64,000 nt of DNA from Caldilineales bacterium (GTDB lineage Bacteria; Chloroflexota; Anaerolineae; J102), in assembly GCA_024102915.1 (NCBI GenBank), contig JAGFJG010000041.1, forward strand, positions 1 to 64,000, read 5' to 3'. Position numbers and translations under genes: made by a program. The notes beneath the pieces were generated by a model. The model was not told the DNA's origin, did no database searches, and worked only from the letters and a program-made list of their open reading frames with translations. Positions 8,899-18,300 of the stretch are shown one piece after another (positions within the stretch are counted from its first letter, which is position 1; each line of letters starts with the position of its first letter).

Positions 8899-9219
8899 AT
8901 GACCCACTATGTCCTGCTCTACATCGGCGGCACATACCCCGAAACGCCAGAGGAACAACAAGCCGTGATGGGCGCCTGGGGTGCATGGTATGGCAAAATG
9001 GGCGACGCCATCATCGATGGCGGCAAGCCTTTCGGCCCCGGCAAGACTGTGACAGCCAAAGGTGTGGACGACGGCCCAGGCATGTCCCCGGCGGTCACTG
9101 GCTACACCGTCATCTCCGCCGACTCCCTTGATGCGGCTGTCGCACTGTGCAAAGACCATCCGCACTGCCAGTTCGGCGGACAGGTCTCTGTCAACGAAAC
9201 CTTCGATATGGAGATGTAA
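8899..9219 (+). CDS. YCII-related (YciI-like) small protein
   Basis: A 106-aa protein starting MTHYVLLYIGG, with the alpha/beta ferredoxin-like pattern of the YCII family: a central GPGKTVTAKGVDDG, then VTGYTVISADSLDAAVALCKDHPH and a histidine-bearing end near CQFGG. Family members include a 5-chloromuconolactone dehalogenase-like enzyme and many small proteins of unknown job, often near ECF sigma factors. None is here. I chose the ATG at 8899 because AAAGGAG stands seven bases before it. A longer frame from 8779 would run through the promoter. The function is open; a PhnB/DGPF-like role cannot be excluded. Confidence 0.85.
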   Translation: MTHYVLLYIGGTYPETPEEQQAVMGAWGAWYGKMGDAIIDGGKPFGPGKTVTAKGVDDGPGMSPAVTGYTVISADSLDAAVALCKDHPHCQFGGQVSVNETFDMEM

Positions 9220-9265
9220 TCCGCATCCACAAGAACCCAGCCGCCAGTTTTACCCGCAAGAATCT

Positions 9266-9313
9266 CGAAAAACGCAAAGTGGTCATGTCCGTTGATTCGC
9301 TTTGCGTTTTTCG
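9266..9313. terminator. Long perfect hairpin, probably a terminator of the YCII gene
   Basis: A 14-bp perfect stem (9266-9279 with 9300-9313) closes a 20-base loop. The descending arm contains TTTTT and the ascending arm AAAAA, so it could work in both directions. It lies 46 bp after the YCII stop codon. Confidence 0.5.
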
Positions 9314-9314
9314 C

Positions 9315-9451
9315 GACCGTAGCTTTTGTTTCACGGTTGACGATAGACCATTGACGATGGATGATGACGACATGCGACCACATTGAACGGTCTATCGTCC
9401 GTCGTCCATCGTCGAGTATGAGATTCCTGTTCTCATAGTGGATTGAGGTTA
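9315..9451 (+). repeat. Palindromic MITE-like element, copy R1 (left end diverged)
   Basis: It shares with copies R2-R4 the core GTTGACGATAGACCATTGAC (from 9336), the inner right arm ending CCATCGTCGAG, and the right end GAGGTTA. GACGATAGACC near 9338 and GGTCTATCGTC near 9389 are perfect complements, so the centre folds as a hairpin. The outer 25 bases of the left end do not match the other copies and may have been lost. Together with the terminator hairpin it fills the 362-bp space before the next gene. Confidence 0.6.
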
Positions 9452-9581
9452 GATGACCCTTCTTCGAACTCGTTGACACGCTCCCACGCAGCATTTAAAA
9501 TGCGCCTCGACCGCTTTGCCGCAAACCAGCGTGAGGTTTGTATTCAATCGACTGTTTTGTAGTTCTCAATCAGAGGCAGGA

Positions 9582-10283
9582 ATGAAGAAAGTCTGTGTTG
9601 TGGGGGTATCGGGCAAGCTGGGGCAATATATGGTGCAACACGCCCTCAACCGGGGTTACGAAGTGGTGGGGGTTTGTCGAGAAAAAAGCGTGCCGAAATT
9701 AGATGCATTCAAACAGCGGATCACGATCATACCTGGCCCCACGAACGACGCCCAGATCATCGAGCGGGCTGTGACAGGCTGTGACGGGGTGCTCACCGTG
9801 CTGGTCCCCTGGGGGGCGAATCACTATTCATCCGGGACGGCGCAGGCAGTGCTTGACCACGCGCAACCCGGCGCTCGCCTCATCTTTTCTTGCGGCTGGC
9901 ACATCACCCTCGACGGCAAGGACGTGTACCCGCGCTCACTCAAGGTGCAGGAAATGGTTGGCCGTTGGATCGGGCGGCTGACCCGCGTGATCGATCTCGA
10001 CGATCAGGTGGAGGCCTGCAATCGCATCTTCGCCAGCGATGCGCGGTGGACGGTCGTCCGCGGCAGCGATCTGGAAGAGGGAGAGAGCCAGGGGCTGCCG
10101 GTATGGAGCCGGCATGTGGGCGATCCGATTCTGGCAAGCAATATGACGCGCCGCATCGACTACGCCCTGTTCATGGTGGCCGCACTTGAGAACGACGCCC
10201 TGATCCACGAAGCCCCGGCTATCGTGGGATGCCTCACGCCCTCGGCGCTGGCGCACGCCGATAAATCTGATATCAGCGCGTGA
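9582..10283 (+). CDS. NAD(P)-binding NmrA-like protein
   Basis: A Rossmann-fold protein of 233 aa opening MKKVCVVGVSGKLGQYMVQHA, with the glycine pattern at residues 8-14 typical of atypical SDR / NmrA-like proteins. VVRGSDLEEGES and a short C-terminal part follow. No clear YxxxK catalytic pair is visible, as in many NmrA-like redox sensors and isoflavone-reductase relatives, so enzyme activity is uncertain. The ATG at 9582 follows GAGGCAGG, and the frame upstream (from 9516) is outside the Rossmann fold. It ends convergently with the glycosyltransferase gene 18 bp further on. The substrate is unknown. Confidence 0.78.
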   Translation: MKKVCVVGVSGKLGQYMVQHALNRGYEVVGVCREKSVPKLDAFKQRITIIPGPTNDAQIIERAVTGCDGVLTVLVPWGANHYSSGTAQAVLDHAQPGARLIFSCGWHITLDGKDVYPRSLKVQEMVGRWIGRLTRVIDLDDQVEACNRIFASDARWTVVRGSDLEEGESQGLPVWSRHVGDPILASNMTRRIDYALFMVAALENDALIHEAPAIVGCLTPSALAHADKSDISA

Positions 10284-10301
10284 GAGACAGTCGTTAGGAG
10301 T

Positions 10302-11402
10302 TCACAGGCTCAGGATGAACTTGGCGGCCTGAGACGCCCCGGTATCGAGACTCGTTGCGCGCCGCGGCAGTGCCAATAATTCGGGCAGACGTTCGATCCA
10401 GCCGCCATCGCCGAAGTGATTGCCGTCGATCCCCTGCGCCGACATATTCCGCTCCACCCAGGCCTGCAGCACCGGCGACTCCCGGAAATGGGGCCGGGTG
10501 ACATAGCCCAGGGGCACACCGGCCTGATACGCCTCGGCCACCGTGCTGTACCCCAGCTTCGCCACCACTGCATCGCAAGCCTGCACAATATCCGGATGAT
10601 ACCAGCCCGACCGGTAGGGCCAGATCAGCAGGTTGTCTTCCTGGCGGGCGGGTTCATCGCCGCCGGGCAGGATGAACCACATATTCTCACAGCGTTTGAG
10701 TTGGGGCAAAAAGGTATAATCCCAGGCCACGCCGCCCATGCTGATGAGCACGAGCGCCGTACCGAACGGTAAGCCGAGTTCGTTGCGGACCGATTGGGCG
10801 GAACGGCGCGACGCCCGGCTGATCGGATGCGTGCGCAAATCGGCGGCGGCGGGCTGGCAAACCGGTTCCGCCTGGATGCGATAATCGGCCACAGCGAACC
10901 ACATTGCCAGATAGTCACGGTATGGCTGCAAAGGCGTTTGTTCCCCATGCCCGGCGTAAATCCAATCCCAGGTGAAGTTCTCGATCAGAATGGAGGGAAT
11001 ACCGGCCTTTTGGGCGACGGCAATCCCCAGTGGGGCGATGTCGCAGAGGACAAGACGGCATCGTAGCCGCCGCAACTCCGCCGCCAGATCGGACACAAGA
11101 GCGGGATCGAAAGGCAGGAATCGCATCAACCGTTCGAGCGTCTCACCAAGGTCTTCGTGCAGCGAGGTCGATTGGGCCAGTCCCACATCGCATTCGAGTT
11201 CATGGTGCGTAAAATTGGCCCTGGTCTCCGGTTCCAGCGATTCCTCAAAAAACCAGACGGGAACCGTCGTGAAGATGTGGAAGTGCAGGCTGGCATCCTG
11301 CGCCAGCATCGCCGACATCACGGCGCAGGCGCGAGCGGCATGGCCGAACCCATGCGGCGTGATGAAGAAGGCGACAGCCTGATCACGATTGGCGTCTGTC
11401 AT
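10302..11402 (-). CDS. GT-B-fold glycosyltransferase-like protein
   Basis: A 366-aa protein opening with FFITPHGFGHAARA (residues 12-25), the GxGHxxR-type start of MurG/MGT-like GT-B glycosyltransferases and of the N-terminal half of plant L-arabinokinase. The C-terminal half has the nucleotide-sugar side pattern VLISMGG, then DAVVAKLGYSTVAEAYQAGVPLGYVTRPHFRESP, similar to the donor-binding region of UDP-glycosyltransferases. No membrane segment is present, so it is cytoplasmic. Its ATG overlaps the TGA of the PhoD-type gene by 4 bp, so both are one translational unit. Donor and acceptor are unknown. Confidence 0.75.
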   Translation of the reverse strand: MTDANRDQAVAFFITPHGFGHAARACAVMSAMLAQDASLHFHIFTTVPVWFFEESLEPETRANFTHHELECDVGLAQSTSLHEDLGETLERLMRFLPFDPALVSDLAAELRRLRCRLVLCDIAPLGIAVAQKAGIPSILIENFTWDWIYAGHGEQTPLQPYRDYLAMWFAVADYRIQAEPVCQPAAADLRTHPISRASRRSAQSVRNELGLPFGTALVLISMGGVAWDYTFLPQLKRCENMWFILPGGDEPARQEDNLLIWPYRSGWYHPDIVQACDAVVAKLGYSTVAEAYQAGVPLGYVTRPHFRESPVLQAWVERNMSAQGIDGNHFGDGGWIERLPELLALPRRATSLDTGASQAAKFILSL

Positions 11403-13009
11403 GGCAGCGTCTTCGAGCAGGTAAGGTTGGGGTTTCGCTGATCGTGCATCACCTGTCCATCCTCATCCCTGAGGGTTATCGTCGCCCGACCGCCAGCCAC
11501 ATCGACCAGCCCGTAACCGAATGCGTCGAGCGAACGGCAATCGACGCCAAGCACGTCATAGAGTAGGTGCAACTGATCGACCCAGCTCTGTCCGCCGAAT
11601 CGGCGCGCGCCTTCCTCCATCGTGCCGGTGCCAATCGGTCCCGTCACCACCTCGAACGCCAGGGCCTGGGGCGCACTGAAGAAGTCGATGCTCACTTCAT
11701 TATAGAAATTCGCATGCAGGTCGGCGCTGAGAAATACGACATTGTCGATACCCTCATCGCGGATGAATTCGAGCAACTCACGGCGTTCGGCAGCGTAACC
11801 CTCCCAGCGGTCGTAGGGGAAAATGAAAATCTGCTGGATGGCCAGTTCGCTGATCACGAATTTGAAGCGAGCGGTGGATTCGCGCAATCCCTGTTTGAGC
11901 AAAGATTTCTGTACCGGCCCCAGCATTGTGCGTGCGGGATCGTTGAGAGCCGCGCGGCAGCCTGCGGGCGGATTGGCTGGGAGACCGAGCAACAGGCGCG
12001 TAGCCGCCGGCAGGGCGGGAGCGGCATCGGCGCCCAGGCCGCCGGGCGCGGTGCATGCCGCCGTTACCTGCTCGCTGCGGCAGGAACGTTCGTCGAGGAT
12101 GAAGATATCAGCCTCGCTGCCCCAATGGAAGACTCTGAACAACGGGCGGCCGGCACAGGTCGGGTCTTCGGGCAAATCTGATGTGCGAACCGGCATGTAA
12201 TCGAGGAATGCGCGGCGGCCGTTGGCGAATCGGGCGGGATTCACCGTCTGCCCGGCGAAATCGTTGTAGACTTCGTGGTCGTCCCAAATGGCATAGGTCG
12301 ATGTGACGGCGAGTAGATCGGGCAGGGCGTCGATCTGACGATTGACCTTGTAGGCGTCACGATAATCCGCCAGGGTGATGGCCGGGCCGGTCGTGCGTAG
12401 GGTGGAATCCGAATAGATGGTGTCGCCCAGGTACACGAAGAAATCAGGCTCGTCCCGCCGGGCGGCATCCAGAGCTTTGAATGACCCATAATAGGGCTTG
12501 CCGCCAATCATCGTGCCGTCGGAGTCGCCGGTAAACGCCAGACGCAGATCGGCGGACTGCTGCGGCTTGGGCGCGGTGACGAATTGGCCTGTCGGGCTAA
12601 CGCTGCCCTCGCTGCGCCAACGGTAAAAGTAGCGGATGTCAGGTTTCAGCCCGGAAACATCGAGCCGGGCGATAAAGTCATTCTCCGCATTGAGTTCGGC
12701 GGTCCCGATCTTGACCAGGGGCGCAAAGCCTGCGTTCAGCGCTATCTCCAGCGTGACGGTCGCCGCCCGATCGCAGCGCGTCCACAGCACAGCGCTGGTG
12801 GAAGTGACATCACCGCTGGCGACGCCCTGGGCGAAGACGAGCGGCGGGGTTGGGCTGGCGATGAGCGGCAGGTAGAGTTTTCCCGCCTGATCCCCTGGCG
12901 TACTTTCGCGTGCAGTCGTCGCTGCGGAAAAGCCTAGCAAAAAGGTAATCGCAAGCGCCAGACCCGCCAATATCCTCAGTCTATCGCGTTTCGATTCGTC
13001 GATCGGCAT
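11399..13009 (-). CDS. PhoD-type secreted alkaline phosphatase
   Basis: A 536-aa protein with a hydrophobic signal region (about 12-32) and no clear twin-arginine motif. A Pro-rich spacer is followed by the PhoD N-terminal domain (FAQGVASGDVTSTSAVLWTR) and the metallophosphatase part with LAFTGDSDG, FVYLGDTIYSD, AIWDDHEVYNDF and VFLSADLHANF. These supply the Asp/His ligands of the Fe-Ca centre known from Bacillus PhoD, which releases phosphate from phosphodiesters outside the cell. It is the first gene of a two-gene unit with the GT-B protein. No Pho-box can be named with confidence upstream, although a PhoB-like pair is 4 kb away. Confidence 0.9.
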   Translation of the reverse strand: MPIDESKRDRLRILAGLALAITFLLGFSAATTARESTPGDQAGKLYLPLIASPTPPLVFAQGVASGDVTSTSAVLWTRCDRAATVTLEIALNAGFAPLVKIGTAELNAENDFIARLDVSGLKPDIRYFYRWRSEGSVSPTGQFVTAPKPQQSADLRLAFTGDSDGTMIGGKPYYGSFKALDAARRDEPDFFVYLGDTIYSDSTLRTTGPAITLADYRDAYKVNRQIDALPDLLAVTSTYAIWDDHEVYNDFAGQTVNPARFANGRRAFLDYMPVRTSDLPEDPTCAGRPLFRVFHWGSEADIFILDERSCRSEQVTAACTAPGGLGADAAPALPAATRLLLGLPANPPAGCRAALNDPARTMLGPVQKSLLKQGLRESTARFKFVISELAIQQIFIFPYDRWEGYAAERRELLEFIRDEGIDNVVFLSADLHANFYNEVSIDFFSAPQALAFEVVTGPIGTGTMEEGARRFGGQSWVDQLHLLYDVLGVDCRSLDAFGYGLVDVAGGRATITLRDEDGQVMHDQRNPNLTCSKTLP

Positions 13010-13570
13010 GGAAATACTCCTGGCGCTGTCACTGTCCTCAGCGCAGGCCAGAGTGTACCGCGCTCATCATCCCCGCCGCAATAGCGGCGGCGCCCCCCAT
13101 GTAAACCGAAATTCATCCAACGAATTTCAAAATATCTTCGCCAGTATGATCTTGATCATACCGCGGCGCGGCAAAACGTGCTTTACTTTGGGTGTGTCAC
13201 CTCCCTGAATGTAGCACCTTCAAAGGTGCACCTCCTTTCAATGTGTGTGTGGAGAGGCCCCCGGCGACGAAAATCGCCGGGGGTTCTCTTTGTGGGGAAA
13301 ATTCATGCGGGGAATCGAAATCGCGTCAAGTTTTCGCTATCGTTCAGATGGCAACGGTTGACGTTATTGGCTATGGCGTATTCGTCGCCTGGGACGGGCT
13401 GACGTTCTATTGGATTGCCCCTGACTGCTGCTCGCCTCGGAAGACATTCAGACGCCTGATTGGTATCTGGCGGCACGTTTTGCGCTTTATGCGCTGGGCG
13501 TCTCCACCCACTATTCGCATGATGTGTGGTTGATTTGTATATGGTGGATGAGGTCTGTATCGCAAATACA
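13010..13570 (+). other. Intergenic region with a possible small RNA ending at 13291
   Basis: No protein gene is supported here. On the plus strand there are a short hairpin (GCACCT...AGGTGC, 13213-13228), then CACCTCCTTTC (13229-13239), which resembles the 3' tail of 16S rRNA, and then a strong intrinsic terminator. Read on the minus strand the same stretch holds AAAGGAGGTG and GGGAGGTG, which look like ribosome-binding sites, but only peptides of a few codons follow them. No convincing promoter was found on either strand. The rest of the interval shows no clear feature. Confidence 0.3.
13258..13291 (+). terminator. Intrinsic terminator, plus strand
   Basis: A perfect 10-bp GC-rich stem (13258-13267 with 13274-13283) with a 6-base loop is followed by TTCTCTTT. 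No annotated plus-strand gene lies upstream, so it may end an unrecognised RNA. Confidence 0.6.
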
Positions 13571-13816
13571 CTAATTTTGTCGCAGATCGTTCTCCCGTCT
13601 GTCGGATAACGTCAACTGCATGCCACTGGCGGCATGTAAGCGTCCGGTTTCGTAGACGGTGTTCACAATTTGGAACAAAGAAATCAATTCGATAAGGACT
13701 TCGACGTCGATGTCGAGCGCTGAAGCCATCCGCTGATAGGCCCGGGGAATACGGCCTGCGACGGTATCCTCAACGTACTCATCCAGGACTTCTACAGCCC
13801 TGCAATCGTTGTTCAT
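13571..13816 (-). CDS. Small hypothetical protein
   Basis: An 81-aa acidic helical protein starting MNNDCRAVEVLDEYVEDTVAG. The pattern VLDEYVEDTVAGRIPRAYQRMA loosely recalls the N-terminus of small Chloroflexi proteins near anti-sigma factors (xLDxCLxxxxAGxxxE), but I do not recognise a family. I chose the ATG at 13816; the longer frame to 13888 adds a hydrophobic stretch with no support. It stands alone in an AT-richer region, and no partner gene is near. The codon pattern is reasonable, but the call rests mainly on frame length and composition. Confidence 0.4.
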   Translation of the reverse strand: MNNDCRAVEVLDEYVEDTVAGRIPRAYQRMASALDIDVEVLIELISLFQIVNTVYETGRLHAASGMQLTLSDRRENDLRQN

Positions 13817-14202
13817 GGCAGTTCTCGACCCGGGGGAACTGGAAAATATTGGATGTATCACAACTAAGATGACGTAAAATGATGCCAAGAGTAGCGGGTT
13901 GCGGCAAAGAATTTTCGTTCAGATCGAATTATCGCCTCACGAATCTGGAGATTTCGCTTCAAATGCGTACCAGGGCTATTCAATAGCCGTTCACATCCAA
14001 GGCTGGTTTGTCGGAACATACGCTCCGAGTGGCGTCAGTGACACGAAGTCGGCATTTTCCGAAACCACATTCGAGCCAACTCGGTAAATAGCGGGATTTG
14101 AGAGCAGCTTTGACTATCCACTCTTCACTTGGAATTCACCGTCACGCCTGTGCTACAATGCCGAGACGCTGAATCAAGCACTCGAACAAGGGAACTGACG
14201 CC
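13817..14202. other. Intergenic region without recognised features
   Basis: This 386-bp, AT-richer stretch lies between the small hypothetical gene (minus) and the zinc-ribbon gene (plus), so it must hold two divergent promoters. I could not fix either. A short open frame at 13899-14087 lacks a start signal and recognisable content. Confidence 0.4.
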
Positions 14203-14898
14203 ATGCGAGCTATCGATCAACTTGCCGCTCTGCAACATCTCGATGCAGGCCTCGATGCAGACCGCCGTCGCTATGCCGAAATCCAGGCGGCGCTGCACGA
14301 GCCAGAGGAATTGCAGACGGCGCGGGCGGAACGCAATGAAATCAGCCGACGCCTGGAAGACTGGCGCGGCGAGCGGCGCCAGCGAGAGACGGCAGCGGCC
14401 GATCAACAAACACGCGTGCGCGAGACTGAGAAACTGCTCTATAGCGGCAAGGTGCGCGATGCGCGCGAACAGGTGGCATTGCAAAACAATGTCGAAGCGC
14501 TAAAACGGCATCAGGCCGCACTGGAAGAAGCGGCGCTGGAGGCGATGCTGGAACAGGAGCAGGCGGAAAGCGACCTGGCCGAGGCGGAGGAGAAACTTGG
14601 GAAGCTTCAGGCGGCCTGGGATAGAGATAAGGCTGAGCTTGAGTCCGATCGGCAGGCGGTGATCGGCCATGCCCGCAGTCTGAAGGCGCAGCGCGATACT
14701 GCTGCCAGCCAGATCGACAAGCCGTTATTGCAGCGTTATGAGGCGCTGCGCGAAAAAACTGGCGGTGTGGCTGTGGCAGCGGTTCAGGGCGCGAATTGCG
14801 GCGGCTGTGGCGCAGCCCTGCCCACCGCCGTTCGCCAGCAAACGCATGGCGACGAGTTGATCACGTGCCCGATTTGCCGGCGACTGCTCGTTGGGTAG
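14203..14898 (+). CDS. Coiled-coil protein with C-terminal C4 zinc ribbon (CT398-like)
   Basis: A 231-aa protein. Residues 1-180 form a long alpha-helical hairpin rich in Glu, Arg and Ala with heptad spacing. The end carries a zinc ribbon with Cys199-x2-Cys202 and Cys222-x2-Cys225. This is the layout of the zf-RING_7 / CT398 family, whose Chlamydia member forms a coiled-coil tower and binds sigma-54 and secretion components. In most bacteria the role is unknown, though it is widely conserved. The gene stands alone and is followed by the candidate RNA promoter 16 bp after its stop. Confidence 0.85.
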   Translation: MRAIDQLAALQHLDAGLDADRRRYAEIQAALHEPEELQTARAERNEISRRLEDWRGERRQRETAAADQQTRVRETEKLLYSGKVRDAREQVALQNNVEALKRHQAALEEAALEAMLEQEQAESDLAEAEEKLGKLQAAWDRDKAELESDRQAVIGHARSLKAQRDTAASQIDKPLLQRYEALREKTGGVAVAAVQGANCGGCGAALPTAVRQQTHGDELITCPICRRLLVG

Positions 14899-14913
14899 CA
14901 ATTTGGATTTGTG

Positions 14914-14942
14914 TTGACAAGGGAAGGTGACTGGAGTAGACT
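14914..14942 (+). promoter_or_regulatory. Strong sigma-70-type promoter
   Basis: TTGACA (14914-14919) and TAGACT (14937-14942) with an ideal 17-bp spacer, directly after the zinc-ribbon gene. It drives a unit ending at the terminator at 15160, or the M6 peptidase gene if the terminator is read through. Confidence 0.65.
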
Positions 14943-14948
14943 GTAATC

Positions 14949-15160
14949 ATCTACAAATCTGTGCCATCAACAAGAAAAACTCTCAGAGTTCACCGTTGCG
15001 CCGCTCTATGATGATAGCAGCGAGTCATTTAGTTCTCCCCTCCGGTGGACAACCTACCAACTATCTCGTGTACGACACGAAGGACCAGAGTTTCGTGTCG
15101 AGTTCTAAGTTGCCTGCATTTCGAGCCGTGCGTTTTTCCCTTAGCGCATGGCTCTTTTTT
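14949..15160 (+). ncRNA. Candidate structured RNA or regulatory leader, about 210 nt
   Basis: The stretch runs from the predicted start of a strong promoter to an intrinsic terminator and has no open frame of note. It contains a nested hairpin around AACTC-tca-GAGTT, a stem CGCcGCT...AGCaGCG, and two mutually exclusive hairpins that share ACACGA: TCGTGT/ACACGA (15066-15080) and CGACACGAA/TTCGTGTCG (15073-15100). This last arrangement is like an attenuator switch. It does not match tmRNA, RNase P, SRP, 6S, T-box or the riboswitch motifs I know. It is either an independent small RNA or a 5' control region of the M6 peptidase gene that starts at 15310. Confidence 0.45.
15123..15160 (+). terminator. 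Intrinsic terminator of the candidate RNA
   Basis: A 10-bp stem (15123-15132 with 15145-15154, one G-U pair) followed by six T residues (15155-15160). Confidence 0.75.
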
Positions 15161-15309
15161 GTTGTATCGACTGCCATAAGGAGTCGCCTATCGTCGTGAT
15201 GCTCGATTGCCTTCGCCCACCCCGCCGGGCCAGCTCGCTACCGGCTCATTCCCATCAAAGGCGCACGTCCACCGTGTCGCCTTCCCTGCTTTGAGGAGAA
15301 CATTTAATC

Positions 15310-18300
15310 ATGAAGAAAACGACACGTTTTGTGATCGTGCTACTCGTGGCCACCATGTTGCTTGTTGCGCTGGCATCCGCCGCCGTACTTGCTAATGATG
15401 ACGGCGGCGAAATCGTTGACAAAGAGCAAGTCACGGCCAAGAAATTCCCGCCAAAGGACCAGCCCGACCCGGCGATGTATCGCCAGCGTCGCCAGGTGGA
15501 GAAAGCAATCCTATCCGGCGACAAAGCCTCTGCCCAACAACTTAGCGGCGAAGACAAGGTGTTGGTATTGCTTCTCGATTTCGCCGGCACCGATGTGATT
15601 ACCTGGAACCCTGGCGACCAATGGGATCCGTACGGAGTGGCGGAGGTTGTGGATGCGGAGGATCTTGGCGACTGCTCGAATGTGATCACAGAAACCATGA
15701 TCTTTACGTATACGCCTACCCTACATAATCAAGTTCCCAAACCGCCGACCGCTGAAGCTGCCTACAAAGGTGCAACGGCTAACCTGAGCTTCACCATGTG
15801 GGCGCCAGACTTCAGCAACGAATACTATCACAATATGGTTTTCGGCGAGGGTTTACATTTCAGCTATGAAGCTGAGAACGGAGATCCAGTCGATATCGAT
15901 ATCAATGAATCGATGCGAACGTACTACGAGACTCTTTCCAAAGGACAGTACACGGTAAGCGGCGACGTGATTGGTTGGATCCCGCTCCCGCACTCCGCAC
16001 CCTGGTATGGAGCCGATCTCTGTCCCGGTAACCTGTCTTTCGTACCCATTTCCGGCGCCGGTTCGGATGGATGGTACGGGTACAATCCAGAAGTCGAAAC
16101 TGATCCCCGAACGGATTATGGAACGCCCAAGACTGCGATCATGGATGCGATCGATTGGATCAAGGAAGAAATGCCAGACTTCCCCTGGACCGACTACGAT
16201 ACCAATGGGGACGGCGTGTTTGACGGCATCCTTGTTGTATCAGCGGGCGTGGGCGAAGCAAATGGCGGCGCCAGCGAACATGCGGTATGGCCTCATAGTT
16301 CCAGTGTGAACTACTGCATCGAAGAAGATACTGAGGGCGACTGCACATTGCGCACAGGCCGCTACATCTGGCAAGGCGAGACGACGGGCGTCTCGACCTT
16401 TACCCATGAATACGGCCACTTCCTTGGCGCAGATGACCTCTATGCTTACGGATTCGGCGAGACATCAGCCGGCATCTGGAGCAACATGTCTGACGACCGA
16501 GGACAGGGTTTGCCATGGGACAGCGGTTCGATTGGCATGGACCCCTGGCACATGTTGGGCTGGGGATGGCTCGATCCAGTCATCGTTAACTATGACGACC
16601 CGCCGATGGAGATCACGCTTGGTCAATCTGCTGACCTGCCCGAAGGAACTCATGACTCGATCCTTGTGAGATTACCAGACCAGCAGGAACAGATTGAGGA
16701 GGCCTATAGTGGTGAGCACATGTGGTGGGGAGGACGAGAGAACTTGATGAACAATCTCGTCTATCGACCAGTGGATCTAACTGGAGCCTCCACAGCCGAA
16801 TTGACTTTCTACCATCACTACGATATCGAGGAAGACTGGGATTACGGTTTCGTGCAGGTATCGACAGACGAAGGAGCAACCTGGACAAGTCTGGCCAATG
16901 AGAATACCACTGATACATACGATCCCAATGCCATCGACTATGTGATCGACAATCTGCCTGGCTTCACCGCCCATAACGATGGTTGGACGATGGAAACCTT
17001 CGATATGAGCGCTTATGCCGGTCAGACCGTGTGGCTGGGCTTCCGCTATGCCACTGACTGGGGCACGCTCGAGAATGGCTGGTGGGTGGACGACATCATG
17101 GTCACGGCTGATGGCAACACCGTCTTCTTTGACGATGTCGAAAGCGGTCAGGGTCCCTGGATGACCGATCCATCCGACGGCTGGGTCGTCTCCAACGGCC
17201 TATTCACCTATCCGCATTACTATCTGGCTGAGTGGCGCAACGATGCCGGCATCGACCATAATCTGGCTGTTGGCCGCTGCGATGTGCAGGATTGGGGCAT
17301 GGTACTCTGGTACATCAATGACCAGAAGTACACGGCCAACGAAATCTACGATTACTCGTCAGATGTCCCCAGTTTCGGGCCAAAAGGCAAAGCCCTGGTA
17401 GTTGATGCGCATCCTGATCCGCTGCGGGATACTACGTCACCCTATGCTCACAATGCACGCAGTAATATCAGTTACCGCTGCTATGGCGTGCGGGATGTAG
17501 CATTCGGTCTTACCGACCTGGACCCCTTCTATGTCACCCAGTCGCCAACGAATCCCAGCCGCTGGGGTAACCCCAACTTCGAGTATCCCGGACAGCCGGC
17601 GGTGAGCGCCTTCCATGACAGCATGGGATACTACCCCGGTCTGGAATACACAAATATCCGTTCCGCCACCGATCCTCGCGGCCCCGCCAACTACTGGACA
17701 GCGAAGGAACGTGACGCCAGCGTGGTTGTGCCTGCTCGAGACGTTTACGGTGTAGCGCCTGCAAATTACCCATCCGGGACAGGATTCCTGCAATGGATGT
17801 ATGACGTGCCTGCCTGGTATGGTTTCTGGGATTGGCCGTCTGGCACCGGCAACCCCGGCGACACCTGGGCGCAATACGGCGTGCATCTGCAAGTCGTGGA
17901 AGAGGCTGAAGACGGAAGCTGGGGCAAGGTCCAGTTCTGGAACTCGCAGTTCGACTACGAAGGCTCCGTCACCCAGACGCCCAGCGCTGACCCGCTCATG
18001 TACGGCGACACCGTTGATGTCCATGTCAACGCCACCAATATCGGCTCACGCGTCGACTCGACCGTAATCGTTCTGCTCGACCATGACGTCAAGTTCGTCA
18101 GCGCCAGCGGCGGGGCATATCCATTGACGATGGGCGCTCTGTCGGAAATGGCTGCCGCCCACAACGTCGACCTGGGCGTGGCTGCGGCTTCCGCTCAACC
18201 AGGCGATGTCGTAGCCGTGGCCTGGCAGCAGAATCCACTTTTGGTGGGTGACGAAGTCGACTTCGGATTTACCGTCGAGGTCACTAGCTATAGCGGTTGG

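Noticed and set aside
13229..13239. Fragment of a 16S rRNA gene
   Set aside because: Only about 10 bases resemble the 16S 3' tail; the conserved sequence before it is absent.
13192..13533. 113-aa plus-strand frame
   Set aside because: It runs through the terminator hairpin and has no domain-like pattern or ribosome-binding site.
14949..15160. Known riboswitch or housekeeping RNA (cobalamin, T-box, 6S, tmRNA, RNase P, SRP)
   Set aside because: The conserved boxes of these families are not present; GGGAAGGTG near the promoter resembles part of a cobalamin box but lies before the transcript start.
15194..15292. Small upstream ORF of 31 codons before the first M6 gene
   Set aside because: The AAGGAG lies too far (about 15 bases) from the ATG, and the peptide (Arg, Pro, Ser-rich) looks like chance.
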